From assembly GCA_947459855.1 (NCBI GenBank), contig CANHFL010000097.1, positions 1 through 5,644 on the forward strand: a stretch of 5,644 nt of DNA, written 5' to 3'. Positions 1-5,644 of this stretch are shown here, in pieces (position 1 is the stretch's first letter; every line of letters starts with the position of its first letter). The position numbers were made by a program, and so were the translations under genes. The DNA comes from Planctomycetaceae bacterium (GTDB taxonomy: Bacteria > Planctomycetota > Phycisphaerae > Phycisphaerales > SM1A02). The notes under the pieces were generated by a model. It was not told the origin of the DNA, made no database searches, and saw only the letters and a program-made list of their open reading frames with translations.

Positions 1-2
1 GA

Positions 3-1580
3 TCACTTGCCCTGCACGATCGCCTTCCGAAGCGCATCCAGCAGCACGTCCTGGTCCAGCTCCGCGGGCATCGGGACGTGCAGGTGCATCTCGCCGATCA
101 GGCCAAGCTGTTGCGCGGTGCCGCGGACGGTGAGCGTGTCGGTCTGCACGGGGGCGGTCGTGTCGGCGCCCTGCGAGTTCGTGAACGAGAAGCGGCCGAT
201 GCCGCGCGCGGGGACGATGTTCACCGCAGCAGCCCGGCGCGCGCGGGTGACGATGCGCAGCTCGCCGGGGGCCACGATCCACGTCATCGTGCCGGGCTGG
301 AAGCGCTCGCGCGGGCGCGGGATCGGGCGAGCGTAGCGGCGCGAGAGCAAGACGATGCCGAGCGGCGTGGCGACCATCGTCGCCACCTGGAGCAGGATGC
401 TGGCAACCGGCGACACCTGGCGCAGGACGATGACCAACGCGATGAGCGACAGGATCGCGAACACGATGCCGACGATGCCGAGCGCCGCCCGGCCGCTCCG
501 AGCACCGCGCCACTGCGCCTCGCCGGCGTGGCGCCAGCCGCTGATGACGATCGCGCCTGCCGGCACCGCGAGCTGGCACGACGGGCACGTGACCGGCGTG
601 GGCAGCGGCTCCCACCACGGGCCGGGCGGGACATCCGGCAGCGCGTGGGAGCAGCGCGGGCAGGTCGGCGGCTCGCCGGCGGTGGCGGCGGTGATCGCGA
701 CGGGTACGGCCAGGCGGTTCGGGTCGCCGTCGACGAGCGGCGTCGGTTGCGCGCCGAGCGTGACGGACTCCAGCGCGACCGGCGCGGTGGCCGGCGCGGC
801 GCGCAGCGTGCGCTCGAGCGCGCGGGCCGCGGCGTCGGCGGCCTGGCCCGCGGGCAGCTGCACCCAGACGGTGCCCTCGAGGATGCCGCTCCCGGACTGC
901 GACGATCGCTTCAGGTCCTGCTGCGACCAGAGCACGAGCGGCGTCACGAAGTCGATCGCGCCGACCTCGGCCGCGCCCTTCTTGCGGAAGAGCGGGATGT
1001 GGCGGCGGCCACGGACGTCGCGGATGTCGCCGCCGGCGAGGCTGCGCGACGCGGCGGTCGCGGAGGGGTCGCCTGTCCAGAGGTGCAGGCCGCCCGGCAC
1101 GACCATCGCGCGGCGGCGGAGCGCGCCGGCGCGGGTGCCGGTGCCGTCGTCAGCCGAGGCGCGGCGCCAGCTGCGGAGGGCGAGCCAGACCGCGGCGAAG
1201 GCGAACGTCAGCACCACGCCGGCGATCAGCAGGCCAGGGCCGTAGCCGCCGGGACCTGGGGTGAAGCGGATGCCGCGGCTGAAGCCGCCGTTCTGGATCG
1301 CCTGGATGATGACGACGCCGAAGATGATGCAGATCCACGGCCCGCCGATCAGGATGGCCGCACCGATCGCGATCGCGGTCACGCTCCACGCGCCGCCTTC
1401 GTCGACCACGTCAGCCGACGCGCCGCCCACGACGCAGTGCGCGCCGCGGGGGATGACGAGCGCGCACTCGGGGCAGCGCTCATCGGCGGGGAACGGGCCA
1501 TACGGATCAGCGGCCAGCGGCGCGCCGGGCAGCCCGGTCAGCGGGTACGCGCAGCGCGGGCATCGGCAGGTGGCGGGCAT
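3..1580 (-). CDS. Hypothetical membrane protein with duplicated zinc-ribbon/two-helix unit
   Basis: I do not recognise a named family. With the start at 1580 the protein has 525 residues and is made of two similar halves. Half 1 has a CPxC pair at C7/C10 and another at C36/C39 (zinc-ribbon pattern), hydrophobic segments at about 66-95 and 116-135, then a soluble domain to about 266. Half 2 repeats this order: C307/C310 and C332/C335, hydrophobic segments at about 365-386 and 390-413, and a soluble domain to the end. Both soluble domains carry a V-P-G-x-L-type strand motif and end in a 'LPAGQ..AL' or 'MPAEL..AL' helix. The inferred topology is a membrane anchor with ribbons and soluble domains on the same, probably cytoplasmic, side. 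Ribbons of this kind next to membrane helices are common in Planctomycetota. An in-frame ATG at 1622 would add 14 residues encoded largely by a palindromic repeat, so I prefer 1580; neither start has a clear ribosome binding site. It lies downstream of fbaB on the same strand. Function unknown. Confidence 0.8.
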   Translation of the reverse strand: MPATCRCPRCAYPLTGLPGAPLAADPYGPFPADERCPECALVIPRGAHCVVGGASADVVDEGGAWSVTAIAIGAAILIGGPWICIIFGVVIIQAIQNGGFSRGIRFTPGPGGYGPGLLIAGVVLTFAFAAVWLALRSWRRASADDGTGTRAGALRRRAMVVPGGLHLWTGDPSATAASRSLAGGDIRDVRGRRHIPLFRKKGAAEVGAIDFVTPLVLWSQQDLKRSSQSGSGILEGTVWVQLPAGQAADAAARALERTLRAAPATAPVALESVTLGAQPTPLVDGDPNRLAVPVAITAATAGEPPTCPRCSHALPDVPPGPWWEPLPTPVTCPSCQLAVPAGAIVISGWRHAGEAQWRGARSGRAALGIVGIVFAILSLIALVIVLRQVSPVASILLQVATMVATPLGIVLLSRRYARPIPRPRERFQPGTMTWIVAPGELRIVTRARRAAAVNIVPARGIGRFSFTNSQGADTTAPVQTDTLTVRGTAQQLGLIGEMHLHVPMPAELDQDVLLDALRKAIVQGK

Positions 1581-1592
1581 GGGGGAGGATGC

Positions 1593-1619
1593 AACCCGGT
1601 TGACCGTGTCGACCGGGTT
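1593..1619. repeat. Palindromic repeat element, copy 1
   Basis: This 27-bp imperfect palindrome starts with AACCCGGTTGA and ends with TCGACCGGGTT around a 5-base centre. Its reverse complement matches copy 2 (1662-1688) at 26 of 27 positions, so the two copies form an inverted pair. Within this copy the arms pair except for one position (1601 with 1611). It lies just upstream of the preferred start of the zinc-ribbon membrane gene. If that gene instead starts at 1622, the repeat encodes its N-terminal residues NPVDTVNRV. It may belong to a family of interspersed palindromic elements, which cannot be tested from one window. Confidence 0.85.
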
Positions 1620-1661
1620 CATGTGCCCGATCCCGGTATGAGCGCGGGCAACGGGCGGGTT

Positions 1662-1688
1662 AACCCGGTCGACACGGTCGACCGGGTT
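1662..1688. repeat. Palindromic repeat element, copy 2, just after fbaB stop
   Basis: This 27-bp palindrome has perfect 11-bp arms (AACCCGGTCGA and its complement) around the loop CACGG. It begins four bases beyond the fbaB stop codon in the direction of fbaB transcription, so the fbaB transcript could fold it into a strong hairpin. There is no run of T after it on that strand, so it is not a typical intrinsic terminator; 3'-end protection or weak termination is possible. Its left edge is part of a further palindrome, CGGGTTAACCCG (1656-1667), which may be the junction with a degenerate third unit. Confidence 0.87.
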
Positions 1689-1692
1689 GGTG

Positions 1693-2766
1693 TTACGCCA
1701 CCGTCACCTTCGTGTCCAAATACACGTCCTGGATCGCGTTGAGAATCTTCACCCCGTCCGCCATCGGGCGCTGGAACGCCTTGCGGCCCGAGATCAGGCC
1801 CTGGCCGCCGGCGCGCTTGTTGATGACGGCGGTCTTCACGGCGTCCGCCAGGTCGTTCTCGCCGCTGGCGCCGCCGCTGTTGATCAGGCCGATGCGGCCG
1901 CTGAAGCAGTTCAGCACCTGGTAGCGGCAGAGGTCGATCGGGTGGTCGCTGCTCAGCTCGGTGTAGATGCGCTTGTCGAACTTGCCGTAGCTGCTGCCGC
2001 CGGTGCCCATCGCGGTGTAGCCGCCGTTCAGCTCGGGCAGCTTCTGCTTGATCACGTCGGCCTTCAGCGTCACGCCCAGGTGGTTCGCCTGCGCGGTCAG
2101 GTCGGCGCTGACGTGGTAGTCCTTGCCGTCCTTCTTGAACGCGTCGTTGCGCAGGTAGCACCAGAGGAACGTGCACATGCCCAGCGAGTGGGCCTCCTCG
2201 AAGGCCTCGGCCACGTAGACGATCTCGCGCGCCGCGTCGGCGCTGCCGAAATAGATCGTCGCACCGATCGCGCACGCACCAAGGTTCCACGCCTCGCGCA
2301 CGGTGCCGAAGGGGATCTGCGCCGCGGCGTTCGGGTACGTGAGCAGCTCGTTGTGGTTGTACTTCACCATGAACGGGATGCGGTGCGCGTACTTCCGGCT
2401 GACGCTCGCCAGCACGCCGAAGGTGCTGGCCACCGCGTTGCAGCCGCCCTCGACGGCCAGCTTCACGATGTTCTCGCCGTCGAAGTACGCCGGGTTCTTG
2501 GCGAAGCTGGCGCCGGCCGCGTGCTCGATGCCTTGGTCGACGGGCAGGATGCTCATGTAGCCCGTCCCGCCCAGGCGCCCGTGGCCGTAGATGCGCTGCA
2601 GGCTGGCCATCACCTGCGGGGTGCGGTCGCTGGGCCCGAAGCAGCGGTCGACGAAGTCGGGCCCCGGCAGGTGGAGCATGGACTTCGAGACCTTCGCGGT
2701 GTGCGTGAGGAGGCCGTCGGCCTCGGCGCCGAGGGTCTTCGCGACGTCGATGGTGAGGTTCGCCAT
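1693..2766 (-). CDS. fbaB: Class I fructose-bisphosphate aldolase (FbaB/DhnA family)
   Basis: The enzyme reversibly cleaves fructose 1,6-bisphosphate to glyceraldehyde 3-phosphate and dihydroxyacetone phosphate in cytoplasmic glycolysis and gluconeogenesis, using a Schiff-base lysine and no metal. The 357-residue product is close in length to E. coli FbaB (about 350) and aligns from end to end with that sequence as I remember it. Visible landmarks are LPVDQGIEH (74-82) on the first barrel strand, [20 protein letters not shown] (113-132), [20 protein letters not shown] (211-230), ADVIKQK (236-242) carrying the candidate Schiff-base lysine (K240 or K242), the phosphate-binding INSGGASG (295-302) and GLISGRKAF (323-331), and a C-terminal [10 protein letters not shown]. 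The start is the ATG at 2766, which gives the expected short N-terminus; no Shine-Dalgarno sequence is visible. nhaA is divergent 30 bp upstream, and the zinc-ribbon membrane gene follows on the same strand after the palindromes. Confidence 0.97.
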   Translation of the reverse strand: MANLTIDVAKTLGAEADGLLTHTAKVSKSMLHLPGPDFVDRCFGPSDRTPQVMASLQRIYGHGRLGGTGYMSILPVDQGIEHAAGASFAKNPAYFDGENIVKLAVEGGCNAVASTFGVLASVSRKYAHRIPFMVKYNHNELLTYPNAAAQIPFGTVREAWNLGACAIGATIYFGSADAAREIVYVAEAFEEAHSLGMCTFLWCYLRNDAFKKDGKDYHVSADLTAQANHLGVTLKADVIKQKLPELNGGYTAMGTGGSSYGKFDKRIYTELSSDHPIDLCRYQVLNCFSGRIGLINSGGASGENDLADAVKTAVINKRAGGQGLISGRKAFQRPMADGVKILNAIQDVYLDTKVTVA

Positions 2767-2784
2767 GGGGCGCGCATCGTACTA

Positions 2785-2794
2785 CCCTGCAGGG
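2785..2794. promoter_or_regulatory. Palindrome CCCTGCAGGG in the fbaB-nhaA divergent gap
   Basis: A perfect 10-bp palindrome lies 2 bp before the nhaA start codon, inside the 30-bp gap that must carry the start signals for both fbaB (minus) and nhaA (plus). Overlapping -10-like hexamers TACTAC (plus, 2780-2785) and TAGTAC (minus, 2779-2784) sit beside it, each 11-12 bases from the start codon it would serve. A regulator or polymerase binding role is inference only. A 10-bp palindrome in G+C-rich DNA can arise by chance. Confidence 0.25.
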
Positions 2795-2796
2795 CG

Positions 2797-4029
2797 ATGA
2801 GGCTTGCGAACGGCTACGTCATCCGACTGCTCCCGCGGCTCCTTCGGCACGACGCCACGAAGGGCCTGCTCCTCGTCGCCTGCGCGGCGGCGGCGCTGCT
2901 GATGGCCAACGGAAGCTGGGCGGAGACGTACCAGCGCGTGCTCGCGCTGCCGGTGCCCGTCCCCGGGAAGGAGTTGACGCTCGTCCTGTTCGTCAACGAC
3001 TTCCTCATGGCGATCTTCTTCCTGCTGGTGGGCATGGAGCTCAAGCGCGAGCTCACGGCCGGCCAGCTGAACAGCCGCGCGCGCATGATGCTGCCGACGC
3101 TCGCGGCGCTCGGCGGGATGGCCGGTCCGGCCGTCATCCACGCCGCGCTGAACAGGGCCGACCCGGTGGCGCTGCAGGGCTGGGCGATCCCGTGCGCAAC
3201 GGACATCGCGTTCGCGCTCGGAATGCTGGCGCTGCTCGGCAACCGCGTGCCGACGGGACTGAAGGTCTTCCTCACGGCGCTCGCGGTGCTGGACGACCTG
3301 GGTGCGATCGTGATCATCGCGCTCTTCTACGGCAGCGGCCTGCACCCGTGGTTCCTGCTGGGAGCGCTCGTCGTCTTCGGCTTCATGGGGATCCTGAACA
3401 AGCGCGGCGTGGTGCGCATCCCGGTCTTCCTGGCACTGGGGCTGGTGATGTGGTGGTTCATGCTGAAGAGCGGCGTGCACGCGACGATCGCCGGCGTGGC
3501 GACCGCACTGACGATTCCGTCCAACGATTCGAACGGCCGGCCGGTGATGGAGCGGCTGGAGCACCAGCTTGCACCCCTGGTGAACTTCGTGATCCTTCCG
3601 ATCTTCGCGGTGATGAACGCGGGCGTCAGCTTCGGTGGCGGAGGGCTGGCCACGCTGGCCCATGCGCCGGCGCTGGGAGTGGCGATCGGGCTGGTCGCGG
3701 GGAAGACGCTCGGCGTGTTCGGCGCTTCGTGGCTGACGGTGAAGCTGCGGCTCGGCGCGCTCCCCGAGGGCGTGGCGTGGCGCAGCCTCCTTGCCACCAG
3801 CGTGCTGTGCGGCATCGGGTTCACGATGAGCATCTTCATCGCGGAGCTTGCGTTCAAGACCGCGCCGAACGCCGCGCCCGAGGCCGCGGTCATGGCGGCA
3901 GAGCTGCTCAACGAGTCGAAGGGCGGGATCCTGCTTGGTTCGCTGGTGAGCGCGGTGGTCGGCGTGGCGGCACTGTGGTTCGTGCTGCCGCGCGGCGATC
4001 AGCACACGGCGGACGTGCCGCTCGACTGA
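2797..4029 (+). CDS. nhaA: Na+/H+ antiporter NhaA
   Basis: This inner-membrane antiporter expels Na+ (or Li+) in exchange for protons and supports sodium and pH homeostasis. The 410-residue product aligns with E. coli NhaA (388) along its length, offset by three residues, and has about twelve hydrophobic segments. Ion-site residues are present: ATDIAFALG with T135/D136 (E. coli T132/D133), LDDLGA with D166/D167 (D163/D164), and K303 in LVAGKTLG (K300). Also conserved are GMELKRE (79-85, the pH-sensing entrance region), KSGVHATIAG (224-233) and CGIGFTMSIFIAELAF (338-353). The second histidine after RLEH is replaced: the position of E. coli H256 is A259. The start is the ATG at 2797, since the open frame upstream is only antisense to fbaB. 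It is divergent from fbaB and convergent with mnmA, so it is probably a single-gene transcript. Confidence 0.97.
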   Translation: MRLANGYVIRLLPRLLRHDATKGLLLVACAAAALLMANGSWAETYQRVLALPVPVPGKELTLVLFVNDFLMAIFFLLVGMELKRELTAGQLNSRARMMLPTLAALGGMAGPAVIHAALNRADPVALQGWAIPCATDIAFALGMLALLGNRVPTGLKVFLTALAVLDDLGAIVIIALFYGSGLHPWFLLGALVVFGFMGILNKRGVVRIPVFLALGLVMWWFMLKSGVHATIAGVATALTIPSNDSNGRPVMERLEHQLAPLVNFVILPIFAVMNAGVSFGGGGLATLAHAPALGVAIGLVAGKTLGVFGASWLTVKLRLGALPEGVAWRSLLATSVLCGIGFTMSIFIAELAFKTAPNAAPEAAVMAAELLNESKGGILLGSLVSAVVGVAALWFVLPRGDQHTADVPLD

Positions 4030-4030
4030 G

Positions 4031-5200
4031 TCAGCGCAACCATCCGCCGCAGCGGACGCGTTCGCCGTCGTAGCACACCAGCGCCTGGCCGGGCGCGACC
4101 GCGGGCTGCGGCTCGGCGAAGCGGACTTCGATGTCTGGGACGCGCGCAGCGCCAGGCGCGCCCGCACCGCCCTCCCCCGCCACCGCGCGCATCTCGGCGG
4201 CGACCGACGCGGCGTTGTAACGGATCTTCGCGGTGCAGGGCGTCCAGTCCCACGTGGGCTCGGTCAGCCAGTTCGCGTCGCCCGCGGTGCAGCCGGCGGC
4301 CAGGAGCGCCTCGCGCGGGCCGACGGTCACCGTATTCGCCGCGGCATCCTTGCGCACCACGTACACCGGCTCGCCCATCGCAACGCGCACGCCCTTGCGC
4401 TGGCCCACCGTGAAGTGCTGGTGCCCCGGATGCTCACCCAGGATGCGGCCGCTCAGGTCGACGATCGTGCCGGGCCGCACCGCGTCCGGCGAGTGGCGCG
4501 CGACCAGGCCCGCATAGTCGTTGTCGGGCACGAAGCAGATCTCCTGCGAGTCCGGCTTGTCGAAGACCGGCAGGCCAAGCTCCGCCGCGAGCGCGCGCAC
4601 CGCGGGCTTGCGCATGCCGCCGATCGGCAGCAGCATGCGGTCCAGCCGCTCGCGCGGCGCGCCGAAGAGCACGTAGCTCTGGTCCTTGTCGTGGTCCACG
4701 CCGCGGCAGAGCATGCGGCCGCCCTCGGGCGCGGGCAGCACCTGCGCGTAGTGGCCGCTGGCCACGAAATCGGCGTCGATCTGCGCCGCGTAGTCGTGCA
4801 GCTTGCCGAACTTCAGCCAGTCGTTGCAGCGCACGCACGGGTTCGGCGTGCGGCCGGCGTTGTACTCGCCGACGAAGTAGTCGATGATCCGCCCGAAGTC
4901 CTTCTTGAAGTTGACGACGTAGAACGGGATGCCGAGCTTCGCCGCAACCAGCCGCGCGTCGGCCGCGTCGTTGATCGAGCAGCAGCCCTGGTGGCCGATG
5001 CGGAGCGGGACGCCCGAGCCGCCGGGAGCGGCGCACGCCGTCGCGGCCTCCCCGTCTCCCGGCCGCATCCCGTCGAGCGACTCACCCGGGCTGCCGAGGC
5101 GCATGAACACCCCGACGACGTCGTGTCCCGCGCGCTGGAGCAGCGCGGCGGCGACCGACGAGTCGACGCCTCCCGACATGGCAAGGAGGACGCGGGGCAT
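4031..5200 (-). CDS. mnmA: tRNA-specific 2-thiouridylase MnmA
   Basis: MnmA adenylates U34 of Lys, Glu and Gln tRNAs and replaces its 2-oxygen with sulfur, in the cytoplasm. The 389-residue product has the ATP-pyrophosphatase loop SGGVDSS (9-15), FGRIIDYFVGEYNAGRTPNP (102-121) leading into C122-VR-C125, ASGHYA (147-152), DKDQSYVLF (171-179), DSQEICF (217-223) with the second catalytic cysteine C222, HFTVGQRKG (262-270) and a C-terminal beta-barrel ending in GQALVCYDGERV. Compared with E. coli MnmA there is a longer segment at about 36-75 containing GCCS, and an Ala/Gly-rich insert at about 339-355. The ATG at 5200 puts the P-loop at the normal distance from the N-terminus; the open frame further upstream runs through the inverted repeat and is not expected to be translated. 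Its stop is one base from the nhaA stop, facing it. Confidence 0.96.
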   Translation of the reverse strand: MPRVLLAMSGGVDSSVAAALLQRAGHDVVGVFMRLGSPGESLDGMRPGDGEAATACAAPGGSGVPLRIGHQGCCSINDAADARLVAAKLGIPFYVVNFKKDFGRIIDYFVGEYNAGRTPNPCVRCNDWLKFGKLHDYAAQIDADFVASGHYAQVLPAPEGGRMLCRGVDHDKDQSYVLFGAPRERLDRMLLPIGGMRKPAVRALAAELGLPVFDKPDSQEICFVPDNDYAGLVARHSPDAVRPGTIVDLSGRILGEHPGHQHFTVGQRKGVRVAMGEPVYVVRKDAAANTVTVGPREALLAAGCTAGDANWLTEPTWDWTPCTAKIRYNAASVAAEMRAVAGEGGAGAPGAARVPDIEVRFAEPQPAVAPGQALVCYDGERVRCGGWLR

Positions 5201-5206
5201 GCACGG

Positions 5207-5212
5207 AACATA
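5207..5212 (-). promoter_or_regulatory. Possible -10 element of mnmA
   Basis: On the minus strand TATGTT ends six bases before the mnmA ATG, which would put a transcription start at or next to the start codon and give a leaderless or nearly leaderless mRNA. No convincing -35 hexamer is present at the usual spacing. The same TATGTT lies in the mirrored arm facing the other gene. Prediction by eye only. Confidence 0.25.
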
Positions 5213-5266
5213 CGCCGGGTGCGATTTCCCCGGTTTCGCGCGAAGCGCGGAAATTCGCCCCCGGCG

Positions 5267-5272
5267 TATGTT
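5267..5272 (+). promoter_or_regulatory. Possible -10 element of the RNase HII-like gene
   Basis: TATGTT lies in the right arm of the inverted repeat, seven bases before a GTG at 5280 that could start the RNase HII-like protein. This mirrors the arrangement in front of mnmA. If it is a real -10 element, the ATG at 5268 lies inside the promoter and the GTG is the true start. There is no clear -35 element. Confidence 0.22.
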
Positions 5273-5644
5273 CCGCACCGTGCTCCTCTACGCAGGCATC
5301 GACGAGGCCGGCTACGGGCCGCTGCTGGGCCCGCTGTGCGTGGGCTGCTCGGCCTTCGAGCTCGACGCCGCGCCCGACACGCCGCCTCCCTGCCTGTGGA
5401 AGCACCTGCGCCAGGCCGTGTGCCGCGCGGGCAACGACCGGCGCGGGCGCATCGCGGTCGAGGACAGCAAGAAGCTCAAGGGCGCGAAGGACGCCGCGGC
5501 GCACCCGTTGCGTCATCTCGAGCGCGGGGTCACCGCGTTCGCGGCCGCCGCGCACGGCGCGACCGACGCCGCGCCCACGGGCTTCCCCACCGATGCCGCC
5601 CTCCTCGCCGCGCTCGGCGCCCCGGTCACGCCCGCGGACGGCCC
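5268..5644 (+). CDS. RNase HII-like protein, N-terminal part (runs off the window)
   Basis: About 125 residues are present, with no stop before the window end, so the gene is partial. The protein begins with AGIDEAGYGPLLGPLCVG (9-26) and has VEDSKKLKGAKD (64-75). These match the first catalytic Asp-Glu motif (D12, E13) and the DSKK motif (66-69) of the type 2 RNase H fold, whose canonical members cut RNA at ribonucleotides embedded in DNA. It differs from canonical RnhB: the GRG of 'DEAGRG' is GYG here, and about 20 extra residues separate D12 from DSKK. The remaining catalytic aspartates lie beyond the window. It probably belongs to an RNase HII-related family seen in Planctomycetota rather than being the housekeeping RnhB, so I give no symbol. 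The start could be the ATG at 5268 or the GTG at 5280; neither has a Shine-Dalgarno sequence. It is divergent from mnmA. Confidence 0.8.
   Translation, partial: MFRTVLLYAGIDEAGYGPLLGPLCVGCSAFELDAAPDTPPPCLWKHLRQAVCRAGNDRRGRIAVEDSKKLKGAKDAAAHPLRHLERGVTAFAAAAHGATDAAPTGFPTDAALLAALGAPVTPADG

Larger units (their letters stand above)
5204..5275. repeat. Long inverted repeat between mnmA and the RNase HII-like gene
   Basis: Perfect 16-bp arms lie at 5204-5219 and 5260-5275 (core GGAACATACGCCGGG and its complement). The stem continues inward after one mismatch (5220/5259) with GCGA/TCGC (5221-5224 with 5255-5258), then, after one bulged base (5254), with TTTCC/GGAAA (5225-5229 with 5249-5253). That is 25 pairs around a 19-base loop that itself contains GCGC-GAA-GCGC. 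The element fills the whole gap between two divergent genes, so either transcript could fold it if it starts far enough upstream. It may instead be a duplicated, mirror-image promoter region. Confidence 0.85.

Noticed and set aside
1593..1688. CRISPR array
   Set aside because: Only two units are present, in opposite orientation and each internally palindromic, with one 42-bp interval. A CRISPR array has several direct repeats with regular spacers.
1656..1692. Intrinsic terminator for fbaB
   Set aside because: The hairpin is strong, but no T-run follows it on the minus strand, and a second similar palindrome lies nearby. I list it as a repeat instead.
78..1742. Long plus-strand open frame opposite the zinc-ribbon membrane gene
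   Set aside because: Its translation is an Arg/Ala/Asp-rich low-complexity sequence without recognisable motifs, as expected antisense to a G+C-rich gene. The minus-strand product has paired cysteine motifs and clean membrane segments.
1687..2796. Upstream in-frame extension of nhaA
   Set aside because: The extension is antisense to the clearly recognised fbaB, and NhaA homology begins only near the ATG at 2797.
4045..4058. Small hairpin TCCGC-CGCA-GCGGA inside the mnmA 3' end
   Set aside because: It has only five base pairs, lies within coding sequence and has no T-run, so chance in G+C-rich DNA is enough to explain it.
2782..4167. Long minus-strand open frame opposite nhaA
   Set aside because: The product is rich in Arg, His and Gln with no motif. 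It is the complement of nhaA and overlaps the end of mnmA.
5201..5278. 26-residue N-terminal extension of MnmA from a GTG at 5278
   Set aside because: MnmA proteins normally start a few residues before SGGVDSS. The extension is encoded by the intergenic inverted repeat.

Overview
The window is very G+C-rich (by eye about two thirds or more) bacterial chromosomal DNA, densely coding, with five protein genes and almost no spare sequence. The best guess for the host is a member of the Planctomycetota, possibly the Phycisphaerae. Three things suggest this: a membrane protein with the 'CPRCxYxLxGL...CPEC' type of zinc ribbon common in that phylum, an RNase HII-like protein starting with a GIDEAGYGPLLGP motif, and start codons that lack clear Shine-Dalgarno sequences. 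This is inference from remembered family features, not from a database search.

Layout from left to right. (1) Positions 3-1580, minus strand: an unrecognised membrane protein built from two copies of a zinc ribbon + two-helix + soluble-domain unit. (2) Positions 1593-1688: two 27-bp palindromic elements in the gap upstream of that gene, nearly exact reverse complements of each other; a longer reading of gene 1 would start just outside one of them. (3) Positions 1693-2766, minus strand: FbaB-type class I fructose-bisphosphate aldolase. (4) Positions 2797-4029, plus strand: NhaA Na+/H+ antiporter, divergent from fbaB across only 30 bp. (5) Positions 4031-5200, minus strand: MnmA tRNA 2-thiouridylase, convergent with nhaA, the two stop codons being one base apart. 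(6) Positions 5201-5267: a short divergent intergenic region filled by a long inverted repeat. (7) Positions 5268 to the window edge, plus strand: the N-terminal part of an RNase HII-like protein.

The genes do not form one pathway. fbaB and the membrane-protein gene are tandem and could share a transcript, although the palindromes between them could separate them. The other neighbours are divergent or convergent housekeeping genes: central carbon metabolism, sodium/pH homeostasis, tRNA modification and nucleic-acid repair. I found no mobile element, CRISPR array, tRNA or rRNA. The items most worth a second look are the paired palindromes at 1593-1688, the mirrored leader/inverted repeat at 5204-5275, the internally duplicated zinc-ribbon membrane protein, and the atypical RNase HII-like protein.
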